The notes beneath the pieces are model-generated. The model was not told the origin of the DNA and did not search any database. It saw nothing but the letters and a program-made list of their open reading frames with translations. Shown here in pieces: positions 14,872 through 23,126 of a stretch of DNA of 51,519 nt. Made by a program: the position numbers and the translations under genes. Source of the stretch: an uncultured bacterium (lineage in GTDB: Bacteria; Bacillota; Clostridia; Lachnospirales; Lachnospiraceae); contig CAOKFN010000034.1 of NCBI GenBank assembly GCA_948467735.1, forward strand, positions 1 through 51,519, written 5' to 3'. Positions within the stretch are counted from its first letter, which is position 1; every line of letters starts with the position of its first letter.

Positions 14872-16353
14872 ATGAGATTTAAGACTAGACTGCGGGTGAC
14901 TTTTGTCACAATCGTGATTCTTCCGTTAGTGCTGACAGTGCTGGCATTCTGCGGTATCGGGCTGTATTTGATGAACGTACAGAGAGGATTCCCCATTGCA
15001 AAGCCCGATTATACCGTTTTGGCGGAAAGTATGCAGGAAGTGGTGGACGCCACGGACAAGGCCTTTTATTTTCTTCAGGATCAGATTCAAAAGGACGCCT
15101 CAAGGCTGGCGGATGTAGAGTATCTGGAATATGTTAATTCCCAGATTGCCAGAAAGACTACTTATCTTATTGTGAGAAAGGAAAATGAGCTTTATTATGC
15201 CGGAAATAAAGAGGCGGCGGAAATCATATTCCCCAGACTGCCGGGCTATCAGGAGCGGGAGATATCGGAGGATTCGGGGATTTACTATGATGAGCTGGAT
15301 AAATTTGTCAAACAGCTGGATTTTATTTTCCCCGACGGCGGCAAGGGAAGCGTGTTTGTCATTACCAAAGTAAATTCCCTGATTTCCAAGCATCTGCTGA
15401 GGGATATGTTCATAGCCATTTTCTTTATCTTAATGTTTACCAGCCTGATGCTTACCAGATGGATTCACAGAGGGGTGTTTAATCCGATCAATGAACTGAA
15501 CGTAGCCATGCGTAAAATTAAGGAGGGAAATTTTGAGTATGCGCTGCAGACCGACGCCAAGGGCGAAATCGGAGATTTGTACCGGAATTATGAGGACATG
15601 CGTCTCAGGCTGAAGGAGACTACGGAAGAGAGTCAGGAGAGCGAAAAACAGAACCGGGAGCTGGTGAGCAATATTTCCCACGACCTGAAAACTCCCATTA
15701 CCGCTATCAAGGGCTATGTGGAGGGCATTATGGACGGCGTGGCGGTGACTCCTGAGAAAATGGATAAATACATTAAAACCATTTATAACAAAGCCAACGA
15801 CATGGAACGGCTGATCAATGAGCTGACCTATTATTCGGGAATCGACAATAATCGGATTCCTTACAATTTCCATCGGATTAACGTAGCGGATTATTTTGGG
15901 GACTGTGTGGAGGAAGTGGGGCTGGATTTGGAACAGAAGGGCATCGAGCTGAATTATTCCAATCTGGCACAGCCCGATACGGTTGTCATTGCCGATCCGG
16001 AGCAGATGAAGAAGGTCATCAATAATATTATCAGCAACAGCGTAAAATATATGGACAAGGCTCAAGGCGTCATTGACATTCGGATTCTGGACGAGGTGGA
16101 TTCCATCCGCATTGAGATTGAGGATAACGGAAAGGGAATCGCACAGAAAGACCTGCCGAAGATTTTCGAGCGTTTTTATCGGACGGACGCCTCCCGAAAC
16201 TCCGCTCAGGGCGGCAGCGGCATCGGCCTTTCTATTGTGAAAAAGATTGTGGAGGATCACGGCGGCTATATTTGGGCCGCCAGCAGGGAAGGGGAGGGCA
16301 CCTGCATTAATTTTGTGCTGAGAAAATATATCGAGCTTCAGGACGAGAAGTAA
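14872..16353 (+). CDS. sensor histidine kinase
   Basis: 493 residues from the ATG at 14872 (AAGGGTG before it; a TTG at 14827 lacks a site). Membrane segment ~8-30, extracellular sensor ~31-176, membrane segment ~177-197, HAMP ~198-250, HisKA with H270 in SNISHDLKTPITAIKGY, and HATPase with NNIISNSVKY (~384), DNGKGI and GGSGIGLSI. It would autophosphorylate on H270 and pass the phosphate to the regulator encoded 98 bases downstream. The stimulus is unknown. The short spacer between the two genes contains AAGGTTAAGAAG twice. Confidence 0.93.
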   Translation: MRFKTRLRVTFVTIVILPLVLTVLAFCGIGLYLMNVQRGFPIAKPDYTVLAESMQEVVDATDKAFYFLQDQIQKDASRLADVEYLEYVNSQIARKTTYLIVRKENELYYAGNKEAAEIIFPRLPGYQEREISEDSGIYYDELDKFVKQLDFIFPDGGKGSVFVITKVNSLISKHLLRDMFIAIFFILMFTSLMLTRWIHRGVFNPINELNVAMRKIKEGNFEYALQTDAKGEIGDLYRNYEDMRLRLKETTEESQESEKQNRELVSNISHDLKTPITAIKGYVEGIMDGVAVTPEKMDKYIKTIYNKANDMERLINELTYYSGIDNNRIPYNFHRINVADYFGDCVEEVGLDLEQKGIELNYSNLAQPDTVVIADPEQMKKVINNIISNSVKYMDKAQGVIDIRILDEVDSIRIEIEDNGKGIAQKDLPKIFERFYRTDASRNSAQGGSGIGLSIVKKIVEDHGGYIWAASREGEGTCINFVLRKYIELQDEK

Positions 16354-16450
16354 CATGGCTTATAAGGGAAACGAGGCAGGAAGGTTAAGAAGGGCAAAGG
16401 GGAAGTAAGGTTAAGAAGGCCTAAAAAGATAAGAAAGGCAGGATATTGGC

Positions 16451-17143
16451 ATGAGCAAAATTTTAATCATTGAGGATGAGGAAGCCATCGCGGATTTGGA
16501 GAAAGATTATCTGGAGCTGAGCGATTTTCAGGTGGACATCTGCAATACCGGAGACGAGGGGCTTTCCATGGCTCTTGGCGGCGAGTATAATCTGGTGATT
16601 TTGGATTTGATGCTGCCGGGCTTGGACGGCTTTGAGGTGTGCAGGAAGATTCGCGAGGAAAAGAATATTCCTATCCTCATGGTTTCGGCGAAGAAGGACG
16701 ATATTGACAAAATCCGGGGGCTTGGTCTGGGGGCGGACGATTATATGACAAAGCCCTTCAGCCCCAGCGAGCTGGTGGCCAGAGTCAAGGCCCATATGGC
16801 CAGATATGAGCGTCTGGTGGGAACCAATCAGAAGCCTCAAAACGATATTGTGGAAATCCGGGGCATCCGCATTGACAAGACGGCCCGCCGCGTCTATGTA
16901 AACGGCGAGGAGAGGACTTTTACGACCAAGGAATTTGATCTGCTGACTTTTCTGGCGGAGAATCCAAACCATGTGTATACGAAAGAAGAACTGTTCCGGG
17001 AAATATGGGATATGGATTCTATCGGAGACATTGCCACAGTCACGGTGCATATCAAGAAAATACGGGAGAAGATTGAACCGGATACGGCGAAGCCTCAGTA
17101 TATTGAGACTATCTGGGGCGTGGGATATCGGTTTAAAGTGTGA
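16451..17143 (+). CDS. OmpR/PhoB-type response regulator
   Basis: 230 residues. The receiver domain has the acidic pair E8/D9-E10, phospho-acceptor D52 in VILDLMLPG, and K101 in TKPF. The C-terminal winged helix (~130-230) ends in the typical TIWGVGYRF. It is the partner of the kinase just upstream. The domain layout also fits VanR proteins, but nothing specific ties it to the ligase/racemase pair 5 kb away, which lies in another operon on the other strand. Confidence 0.93.
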   Translation: MSKILIIEDEEAIADLEKDYLELSDFQVDICNTGDEGLSMALGGEYNLVILDLMLPGLDGFEVCRKIREEKNIPILMVSAKKDDIDKIRGLGLGADDYMTKPFSPSELVARVKAHMARYERLVGTNQKPQNDIVEIRGIRIDKTARRVYVNGEERTFTTKEFDLLTFLAENPNHVYTKEELFREIWDMDSIGDIATVTVHIKKIREKIEPDTAKPQYIETIWGVGYRFKV

Positions 17144-17152
17144 ACGGAATGA

Positions 17153-17193
17153 AGATTTTCTAAGGCTGGAAAGTACCCGGCCTAAGAAAATCT
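17153..17193 (+). repeat. A-A mismatch hairpin, copy 1
   Basis: AGATTTTCTAAGGC pairs with GGCCTAAGAAAATCT (14 bp with one A-A mismatch), starting 10 bases after the regulator stop. It has no T-tract. A second member with the same mismatch position lies at 22984-23024. Confidence 0.65.
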
Positions 17194-17297
17194 AAGTCAT
17201 TTCGGTTCTGCACCAGTTCATGGATTGTTTGTGTCATTTGGGCCTCGCGGCCGCCGACAGAGGCAGAAAGTGTGAAGGGTATTATGGGGGTGAGACA

Positions 17298-18368
17298 ATG
17301 GACGATAGACCGTTTCAAAGGCAGGTGGATTTCCTGCTTGAACATGCGTCTCCAAACATTCAATATCGTGTGAGGAAAGAAATATGCGGCGAAGCCGCAG
17401 GCACTTCTGAAATGATGGAATTACAGGAGAAGCTGCTGACTCTGCCCAAGGTCAAGAAAGCGTTTGCATGTCAGCGGGAGAACGGCTTTTTCGGCTCTGT
17501 TCTCCATGGAGTCTACTTTGACGGCTTTGACGCAACCGTTGATCTGTTAAAAAGAAACGGCGTAGAGATAACCAATCCCCGAATGGTCAGGGCCAAAGAA
17601 GCTCTCATTCAGTGGCAGGATTACGCAAAGGATCATTTCTACAAAGCGGGCAGCGCCATGGATGAGTACGGACGCGGCGGCTTTCGCGCCATATGGGCGG
17701 AACAGCTTGTGGAGCTTGGCGCCGACGAAAGCCTGCCCCAGATACAAGAGCAGATTTCAAACGCGCTAAACGCCTTCAAAAGCGCGCTGAATTACTCAAG
17801 TCCGGATGACTTTTCAAAGAAAGCGATCTTCAAAGGCCGACCCTGTAGATATTACATCAAAGGGGCGGCTTTTCCCGCGGCGAATCATATCAGTATATTG
17901 GAAAAAACTTTTTTCTGGAGAAACGCCGGGAATCTCGAAATGGTCAGTAAATCATACCGGCACTGCAAAGAAATCATGAAGGATTATCACGACGGGAATA
18001 TCTATGTCAACTGCGGCCATTTTGTGGGGCCGTTTAATTACAATTGGAATGCTCCGCGGGAGAAAATCAGTATCCGCAGCTTTGACGCCCATCCGATAGA
18101 TTTTGCATGGTTTATGAAGGGGCTTAGTTCGGCGTCCGAACGCAGGCCGATTTTTGACGATGACAATCCGTATTTTTTGGAGTCTCTGATTGAAATGATT
18201 TCGGATGAAAATCTCATTCAAAATATCAGTGAAGAACAAATGAGGCAGTTCAAAAACTATTCTTCCCTTGCTCCTTCTTGGAGAAAGAAGGAAAGCATTG
18301 TCTGCGATATTTACTTTCCGATACTTTTGGCTTTATGCGGGAGACGAAAGGGAGCTGGCGATATTTGA
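17298..18368 (+). CDS. unknown soluble helical protein, 3' end probably frameshifted
   Basis: 356 residues from the ATG at 17298, chosen for the GGGGTGAG site before it. It is soluble, without signal or membrane segments, and appears built of alpha-helical pairs with aromatic and charged residues (FLLEHASPNIQYRVRKEICG; PKVKKAFACQRENGFFGSVLHGVYFDGFDATV). Such texts occur in HEAT-like or alpha/alpha-barrel proteins, but I do not recognise a family. The last 13 codons read LALCGRRKGAGDI. Removing one T from the run at 18325-18328 gives ILWLYAGDERELAIFEK and a stop at 18391-18393, which looks far more natural. This could be a real mutation, a sequencing error or slippage. Confidence 0.65.
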   Translation: MDDRPFQRQVDFLLEHASPNIQYRVRKEICGEAAGTSEMMELQEKLLTLPKVKKAFACQRENGFFGSVLHGVYFDGFDATVDLLKRNGVEITNPRMVRAKEALIQWQDYAKDHFYKAGSAMDEYGRGGFRAIWAEQLVELGADESLPQIQEQISNALNAFKSALNYSSPDDFSKKAIFKGRPCRYYIKGAAFPAANHISILEKTFFWRNAGNLEMVSKSYRHCKEIMKDYHDGNIYVNCGHFVGPFNYNWNAPREKISIRSFDAHPIDFAWFMKGLSSASERRPIFDDDNPYFLESLIEMISDENLIQNISEEQMRQFKNYSSLAPSWRKKESIVCDIYFPILLALCGRRKGAGDI

Positions 18369-18604
18369 AAAGATTCATAAAGAATGCAAATGACTTTCCT
18401 TTGTGGTCTGCTTGAAAGGACAGGAACAAAGAAAATTCCAACATAACCCATTGATTTATAAATAAGGACAAGTATTATATTGCTGGGGCTGTTTTTCTTA
18501 AAAGAGAGTTAAGTAAATGTATGATAAATATGGTGTAAATTTGTAAAATATGTTATTATGTTACCATAAAAGTTCGCAATGAATGATTGTGACTAAATTT
18601 AGTT

Positions 18605-18700
18605 TATACTGCTTAACAGTTATAATTTACGAGTTACCCGACTACATAACGCCAGCCTTATACGTTTAACCAGTGCAGTACGGTAAATTCTGGCGTTATG
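18605..18700 (+). repeat. 96-bp dispersed repeat with hairpin, copy 1
   Basis: The 440-bp gap before the XRE gene contains this unit. Its right part (18645-18700) is a hairpin with perfect 11-bp arms (CATAACGCCAG / CTGGCGTTATG) around a 34-nt centre. The same 96 bp occur in inverted orientation at 49925-50020, with about ten differences. No gene is visible in it. Confidence 0.85.
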
Positions 18701-18717
18701 GAACGGTTGAACAGCTA

Positions 18718-18757
18718 AGCCGATGCAAAATGTCATTATGTCGGCTTTTGTTTTTAT
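18718..18757 (+). terminator. terminator-like hairpin
   Basis: AGCCGA pairs with TCGGCT across a 17-nt loop and is followed by TTTGTTTTT. It lies after repeat copy 1, so the repeat region may be transcribed, and it insulates the XRE operon. Confidence 0.6.
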
Positions 18758-18808
18758 ATGCATTAATACGCACGGAATTATGGTATACTATAAATAAGCT
18801 TAATGCAT
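18758..18808 (+). promoter_or_regulatory. promoter with flanking inverted half-sites
   Basis: A TATACT -10 (18784-18789) is bracketed by ATGCATTAA (18758-18766) and TTAATGCAT (18800-18808), a perfect 9-bp inverted pair. This fits an operator for the XRE protein encoded 28 bases downstream (inference). Confidence 0.55.
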
Positions 18809-18835
18809 ACAGTATGAGAAAAAGGAGGGATGAAT

Positions 18836-19216
18836 ATGGCAGATATTTATGAATATGTAAACAAAACGAACGATTCTCGCCCTGTGTATACTAGTTATGA
18901 ATTAAGTAAAATGGTGAGGAAGAAGAGAAAGAGCAGTAATCTGGACATTGCGGCGTTCGCTGAAAAATATGGAATTGCAGAGAAAATGTTAAAGGAAATT
19001 GAAACAGGGCTTTGCAGCTTTACGCCTCAAATGTATCATAGCTGCGGTAATATATTAGGATTATCAGCGGAAGAGCTGCTGGCAGAGACCAGCGACAACT
19101 TGGAAGCGGCTAATTTCCGTGTAAATGGCGCTCAGGAGGGAATTCAGTCCACTTTTGAGAAGGCTAATATGCTTTTTCAGGAAATGATTATGCAGAAGAA
19201 AATCGGGGTAAGATAG
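18836..19216 (+). CDS. XRE-family HTH protein, likely antitoxin/regulator
   Basis: 126 residues from the second ATG (18836), 6 bases after AAGGAGGG; the first ATG (18830) abuts the site. Residues ~20-80 form an HTH domain (LSKMVRKKRKSSNLDIAAFAEKYGI; GNILGLSAEELL). The helical C-terminus (~85-126) could be a dimer or partner segment. It leads a three-gene operon with a zinc peptidase-like and a PIN-like gene, 15 bases before the next start, and probably controls its own promoter. Confidence 0.75.
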   Translation: MADIYEYVNKTNDSRPVYTSYELSKMVRKKRKSSNLDIAAFAEKYGIAEKMLKEIETGLCSFTPQMYHSCGNILGLSAEELLAETSDNLEAANFRVNGAQEGIQSTFEKANMLFQEMIMQKKIGVR

Positions 19217-19231
19217 TTAGGCGGTGCTTTT

Positions 19232-19627
19232 TTGAAAAACTTGACGGATGAAGAAAAAAACAAGCTGTATTCGGAAGTTTACCCAATTGCTATAAAATTT
19301 AGAGAGACTTTTATCGGTGAACAGGAAGTGATAAAGGATACATTCAAAATGATAGAGCAATTGGGTTTTTTATTACTAAGATTTCCGGCAATCAATGGAA
19401 ACACTTCTTTGGGCGGCTTTACCATACATAAAGAACCATATGATTGTATTTATATTAACAGCAGGCAGAATTTAGGAAGACAGTATATGTCCTGCTGGCA
19501 TGAGTGTTACCATGCACATACCGGAGAAGGAAAAGGTTTAAGTTATATTGATTCGGTGAAACAGGATCCTGTGGAATACAAAGCGGATTTGTTCGCAGGA
19601 TTGATTTTGATGCCGGAAAATCTATGA
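19232..19627 (+). CDS. ImmA/IrrE-type zinc metallopeptidase
   Basis: 131 residues, starting at TTG 19232 after AGGCGGTG. The zinc motif is WHECYHAHTGEGKG (HExxH form, with Cys in the second variable place), and the third ligand region is YKADLFAGLILMPE, as in ImmA/IrrE/COG2856 peptidases that cut HTH repressors. The protein stops directly after LMPENL, where family members usually continue. The stop overlaps the next gene's ATG as ATGA. It may cleave the XRE protein encoded upstream. Confidence 0.78.
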   Translation: MKNLTDEEKNKLYSEVYPIAIKFRETFIGEQEVIKDTFKMIEQLGFLLLRFPAINGNTSLGGFTIHKEPYDCIYINSRQNLGRQYMSCWHECYHAHTGEGKGLSYIDSVKQDPVEYKADLFAGLILMPENL

Positions 19628-20097
19628 TACTTAAAAAAATTGCAGAAGAGTTTCTTTTGCGGAAAAGTTCAGGGGATATCATCGTAATTCATCACAGCGA
19701 TATTGATAAAAATGATCGCAGATTTCTGGAAAAGCAGCTGATTGACTGTGACAATCGTTTTAAGACTGGTTTGGCAGATAAACCTCATGAGCGTCACAAA
19801 GGAGAAATTGTATCGGCAATTTATGCGGAGTATTTTGAAATTCCGTTTCTGAAAAGTAATGACGGAACATTTCGTGAAGGAGAAGCGGGCCGCATTGCGT
19901 TTCCCAATCTTGTTGTAAAGAATTTGCGGGATATGTTAAATGATTTAGTGGTTGAGGAAGGAAAGCGGCGCGAGTATTTGCGGATGATAAAAGATAACAG
20001 GGATTTTATGGATGAGGGAAAAAGGATATACGAAACCGCGCCCGTAACACAGGTACGGGTAGATTTGTTATTGTCTAAATTAAGAAGGAAATTGTAA
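19624..20097 (+). CDS. PIN-like protein, third gene of the XRE/ImmA module
   Basis: 157 residues starting at the ATG overlapping the previous stop, with no site of its own, so translation is coupled. The segment GDIIVIHHSDID, the stretch FLEKQLI and HKGEIVSAIYAEYFEIPFLKSNDG recall PIN-like nucleases: an early acidic strand and a mid-protein glutamate helix followed by a buried strand with Asp. This is a weak, by-eye assignment. Alternatively ORFs 2 and 3 are halves of one ancestral gene, but a -1 overlap of this kind is normal in operons. Its role is likely as effector or toxin. Confidence 0.5.
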   Translation: MILKKIAEEFLLRKSSGDIIVIHHSDIDKNDRRFLEKQLIDCDNRFKTGLADKPHERHKGEIVSAIYAEYFEIPFLKSNDGTFREGEAGRIAFPNLVVKNLRDMLNDLVVEEGKRREYLRMIKDNRDFMDEGKRIYETAPVTQVRVDLLLSKLRRKL

Positions 20098-20144
20098 TTT
20101 ATATAGGAAAAGGGTAAGGTAACAGTAATTTTTGCTAAGGTATC

Positions 20145-21935
20145 ATGGGTGAGGATATGCTTCCAGAGGCGTTTTTAGAGAGAATGCAGCAAATGCTGGG
20201 CGGGGAATATGGAGCTTTTTTGGAAACCTTTTCGCAGGAAAGGTTTCATGCGCTGCGGCTGAATCCGTTGAAGCTGCGGTTGGACGGGCAGAGCGCCGCG
20301 CAGGTGCTGGGCGCCGCAAAGGGCGTTTTAGAAGGGGCGGAGGAAAGAGGTTCTGTAAAATTAGGGAAACGGTGTTGGACGAAGGTACCTTGGGCGGAGG
20401 ACGGCTATTATTATTCGGCGGAGGAATTCCCGGGAAAGCATCCGTATCATGAGGCGGGGCTGTATTATATTCAGGAGCCCAGCGCCATGGCGCCGGTGGA
20501 GCTTCTGGATGTGCGGCCGGGCTGCCGGGCGCTTGATTTGTGCGCCGCGCCGGGAGGGAAAAGTACTCAGATAGCCGCCAAAATGAAAGGGGACGGCGTT
20601 CTGGTGTGTAATGAGATTCATCCCGCAAGGGCGAAAATATTGTCGGAAAATATAGAACGGATGGGAGTCTGCAATGCCTGCGTCACCAATGAGACGCCGG
20701 AGCGGCTGGCGGAGCTTTTTACGGAATATTTCGACAGAATTTTGGTGGACGCGCCCTGTTCTGGGGAGGGGATGTTTCGCAAAAACGATACGGCCTGCGA
20801 GGAGTGGAGTCCCGAAAACGTGGCGTTGTGTGCGGAAAGGCAGGATGGGATACTGGACTGCGCCGCTAGGATGCTTCGGCCCGGCGGCAGGCTGGTATAT
20901 TCCACCTGTACCTTTGCGCCAAAGGAGAACGAAGGCAGCATCACAAGGTTTCTTCAGCGCCATACAGACTTTGAAATTGTGCCTGTTCTGCCCATGGAGA
21001 AGGAAAAGCTGGGGCTGGCAGGATGCGACGGCGTGCCGGAGTATCTTGAAGAGCCGGTTCCCGGATTGGAGGGTACTTTGCGGCTATGGCCCCACCGCAT
21101 AAAAGGGGAGGGGCACTATGCGGCGGTTCTGGAAAAGACCGGAGGGCCGCCGTCAAAATACGCAAGCTCGGGAAGCTGGCCGGAGGCCTGTGGAAGTATG
21201 CAAGGTCAGTCGGCAGGCGGTGGAAGTCAGGGAAGCCGATCGGCGGACTGTGGAAATTTGGAAAGTCGGTCAATGGACTGTGGAAATTCGGGAATTCAGC
21301 CGGAACCATACAGAAGTTCCGGGACAGGCGGGAAACCTTGGGAGATTGAACGGAAAGAGCTGGCGGATTTCGTGGATTTCTGCTGTGAAAGCTTTGGAAT
21401 ATGGGATACGGGGACGAAAATTGCGGAGGACAGAATGAAGGTTTCCGGCAGACCGTTACTCAAGGGAGGTTTGAGGCAGGCCAAAATCAACGCTGCGCTA
21501 AGAGAGCTTGGTGAACTGACCGGCATGTGCGGGGAGCTTCGGATGCTTAGATTTGGAGATAATCTATATCTTGCTCCGGCCGGGATGCCTGCCCTGAGCG
21601 GACTGAAGGTACTGCGTCCCGGCCTGCATCTGGGAGAATTAAAGAAAAATCGATTTGAGCCTTCTCATGCGCTGGCGCTGGCGGTTCGGCCACAAAGAGC
21701 GGCACATACGTGGAATTTAAAAGCGGGGGAGAGGACCGTCCTGTCCTACCTGAACGGAGAGACGTTTCCGGCGGAGGGGGAGAAGGGATGGTATTTAATC
21801 TGTGTGGATGGGTTTGGCATCGGCTGGGGCAAACTGGCCGGGGGAATTATGAAGAACCATTACCCCAAGGGGCTTCGGCGAAGCTTGGACAGGGGCGTCT
21901 GTGCCGCTCAAGCGGGGGAGCCGGATATTTCATAG
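20145..21935 (+). CDS. rsmF: RsmF/NOL1-type rRNA cytosine-C5 methyltransferase
   Basis: 596 residues (592 if the ATG at 20157 is used; both have weak sites). The class I methyltransferase domain (~90-310) has LDLCAAPGGKSTQIA, the catalytic-cysteine motif DAPCSGEGMFRKND and the second cysteine motif YSTCTFAPKENEG, typical of Sun/NSUN enzymes that make 5-methylcytosine in 16S rRNA. A C-terminal PUA-like part (~400-596) fits RsmF-type proteins. Between them is a ~65-residue Ser/Gly-rich linker built of 30-bp tandem units (21188-21300), not part of the conserved family. Confidence 0.88.
   Translation: MGEDMLPEAFLERMQQMLGGEYGAFLETFSQERFHALRLNPLKLRLDGQSAAQVLGAAKGVLEGAEERGSVKLGKRCWTKVPWAEDGYYYSAEEFPGKHPYHEAGLYYIQEPSAMAPVELLDVRPGCRALDLCAAPGGKSTQIAAKMKGDGVLVCNEIHPARAKILSENIERMGVCNACVTNETPERLAELFTEYFDRILVDAPCSGEGMFRKNDTACEEWSPENVALCAERQDGILDCAARMLRPGGRLVYSTCTFAPKENEGSITRFLQRHTDFEIVPVLPMEKEKLGLAGCDGVPEYLEEPVPGLEGTLRLWPHRIKGEGHYAAVLEKTGGPPSKYASSGSWPEACGSMQGQSAGGGSQGSRSADCGNLESRSMDCGNSGIQPEPYRSSGTGGKPWEIERKELADFVDFCCESFGIWDTGTKIAEDRMKVSGRPLLKGGLRQAKINAALRELGELTGMCGELRMLRFGDNLYLAPAGMPALSGLKVLRPGLHLGELKKNRFEPSHALALAVRPQRAAHTWNLKAGERTVLSYLNGETFPAEGEKGWYLICVDGFGIGWGKLAGGIMKNHYPKGLRRSLDRGVCAAQAGEPDIS
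21188..21300 (+). repeat. 30-bp in-frame tandem repeats in the rsmF linker
   Basis: Units begin at 21188, 21218, 21248 and 21278, each starting CTGTGGAA or CGGTGGAA. They encode a 10-residue repeat such as CGNLESRSMD. Confidence 0.85.
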
Positions 21936-22101
21936 AAGGAGGTTTCCGGTGACATATCGAGGCATGTTGTGAGACATGCGACATTACATAATGGATGAAA
22001 TCAGTGAAAGGGCCGGAGATTGTGAGGCAATTTGAGAGGCTGTCATAGCGGATTGGAGATGGTAAGATGCGGGCAGTTCTTTATGAGATGGGGAAATAGG
22101 G

Positions 22102-22956
22102 ATGAAGACAGAGATTTTATATGAGGACGAGGATATTTTAGTGGTATACAAGCCTGCCGGATTTGCGGTCCAGACGGCAGGGACGGGTCAGATGGACATG
22201 GTCAGCGAGTTGAAAAACTATCTTAAGCGCCGAAGAGGCTCCGCGAATTCTTTGACCGGAGGAGGCGCGCCGTATCTTGGAGTAATTCACCGTCTGGATC
22301 AGCCCGTGGAGGGACTGCTGGTATTTGCCGGAAACAAAAAGGCGGCGGCGTCCCTGTCCAAACAGCTGCAGAATCAGGAGAATGGCGGAAGCTTTCATAA
22401 ACATTACTATGCGGCGCTTTGCGGATGCCCTTTCCCAGAGGAAGGAGAGCTTGTGGATTTTCTATATAAAAATGAAGACAACAAGGCGATAATTGTGAAG
22501 GAAGGAGAAATGCCGGAAGCGAAACGCGCTGTGCTTCAGTATCATATTTTACAGGAGCGGAGACTCCAAATACCACAGTATACGGCGGAAGCACAAAATG
22601 ACACAGGCACGCCAAAAGAGGCGATAGCACAAAATGAGACAGGCGCGCCAAACGAGGCGGATGCATGGAATGAGGCAGATGTGCGGGAGCAATGCATAGC
22701 CTTGGCGGATATTCATATTCAAACAGGCCGTTTTCATCAAATCCGTACACAGATGGCGCATGCGGGAGTCCCTATTTTGGGAGATTTAAAGTATGGAAAC
22801 GCGGAGTCTAAGGTCTTGTCGCGCAGGTTAAATGTCCAAAGCCCGGCGCTCTGTGCGTACAGCCTTGCATTTCTCCATCCCATATCTCAAAAGAGAATGA
22901 ATTTCCAAGCAAAACCAAGGGCGAAAATATTTTCCATGTTTGAAGGAATGAATTGA
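22102..22956 (+). CDS. RluA-family pseudouridine synthase
   Basis: 284 residues. The catalytic aspartate motif is HRLDQPVEGLLVFA (usual form HRLDxxTSG), with later motifs HIQTGRFHQIRTQMAHAGVPILGDLKYG. It isomerises uridine to pseudouridine in rRNA or tRNA; the exact site is unknown. A Pro/Gly start segment VVYKPAGFAV is typical. An insertion of about 35 residues (AEAQNDTGTPKEA...) between the central strands is built from 36-bp tandem units at 22591-22680. It lies ~165 bases after the RsmF gene. Confidence 0.9.
   Translation: MKTEILYEDEDILVVYKPAGFAVQTAGTGQMDMVSELKNYLKRRRGSANSLTGGGAPYLGVIHRLDQPVEGLLVFAGNKKAAASLSKQLQNQENGGSFHKHYYAALCGCPFPEEGELVDFLYKNEDNKAIIVKEGEMPEAKRAVLQYHILQERRLQIPQYTAEAQNDTGTPKEAIAQNETGAPNEADAWNEADVREQCIALADIHIQTGRFHQIRTQMAHAGVPILGDLKYGNAESKVLSRRLNVQSPALCAYSLAFLHPISQKRMNFQAKPRAKIFSMFEGMN
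22591..22680 (+). repeat. 36-bp in-frame tandem repeats in the RluA gene
   Basis: Two full units (22591-22626, 22627-22662) and a partial third, starting GCACAAAATGA, encode AQNxTGxPxEAx repeats. Confidence 0.85.
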
Positions 22957-22983
22957 CAAATAAAAGCCATACTAAGTGCGAGA

Positions 22984-23024
22984 AGAATTTCTAAGACACC
23001 AAAAAACGTCATCTAAGAAATTCT
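22984..23024 (+). repeat. A-A mismatch hairpin, copy 2
   Basis: AGAATTTCTAAGA pairs with TCTAAGAAATTCT (13 bp with one A-A mismatch), 28 bases after the RluA-family stop. It has the same mismatch position and the same trailing AAGTC as the hairpin at 17153-17193. Confidence 0.6.
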
Positions 23025-23126
23025 AAGTCTTACACTGAAAAACGCAAGCGGGCAGGCTCGCTTTGGGCAGCGTTTTTCTCGCGTATTGTTTGTGTCTCTA
23101 TCAGAGGCGCCGCCTCCGCAGGCAGC

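Noticed and set aside
15430..16356. 308-residue antisense ORF
   Set aside because: It lies entirely opposite the histidine kinase, which has full family motifs; the antisense text is a His/Leu/Ile-rich shadow.
14872..17143. VanRS control system for the ligase/racemase genes
   Set aside because: The pair is on the opposite strand, 5 kb away, and separated by an unrelated operon; its sequence has only generic kinase/regulator motifs.
18645..18700. Integron attC site
   Set aside because: The hairpin has size and GTTAT ends like attC, but the core boxes do not fit RYYYAAC/GTTRRRY, the similarity extends 40 bp beyond the hairpin, and no integron integrase is present.
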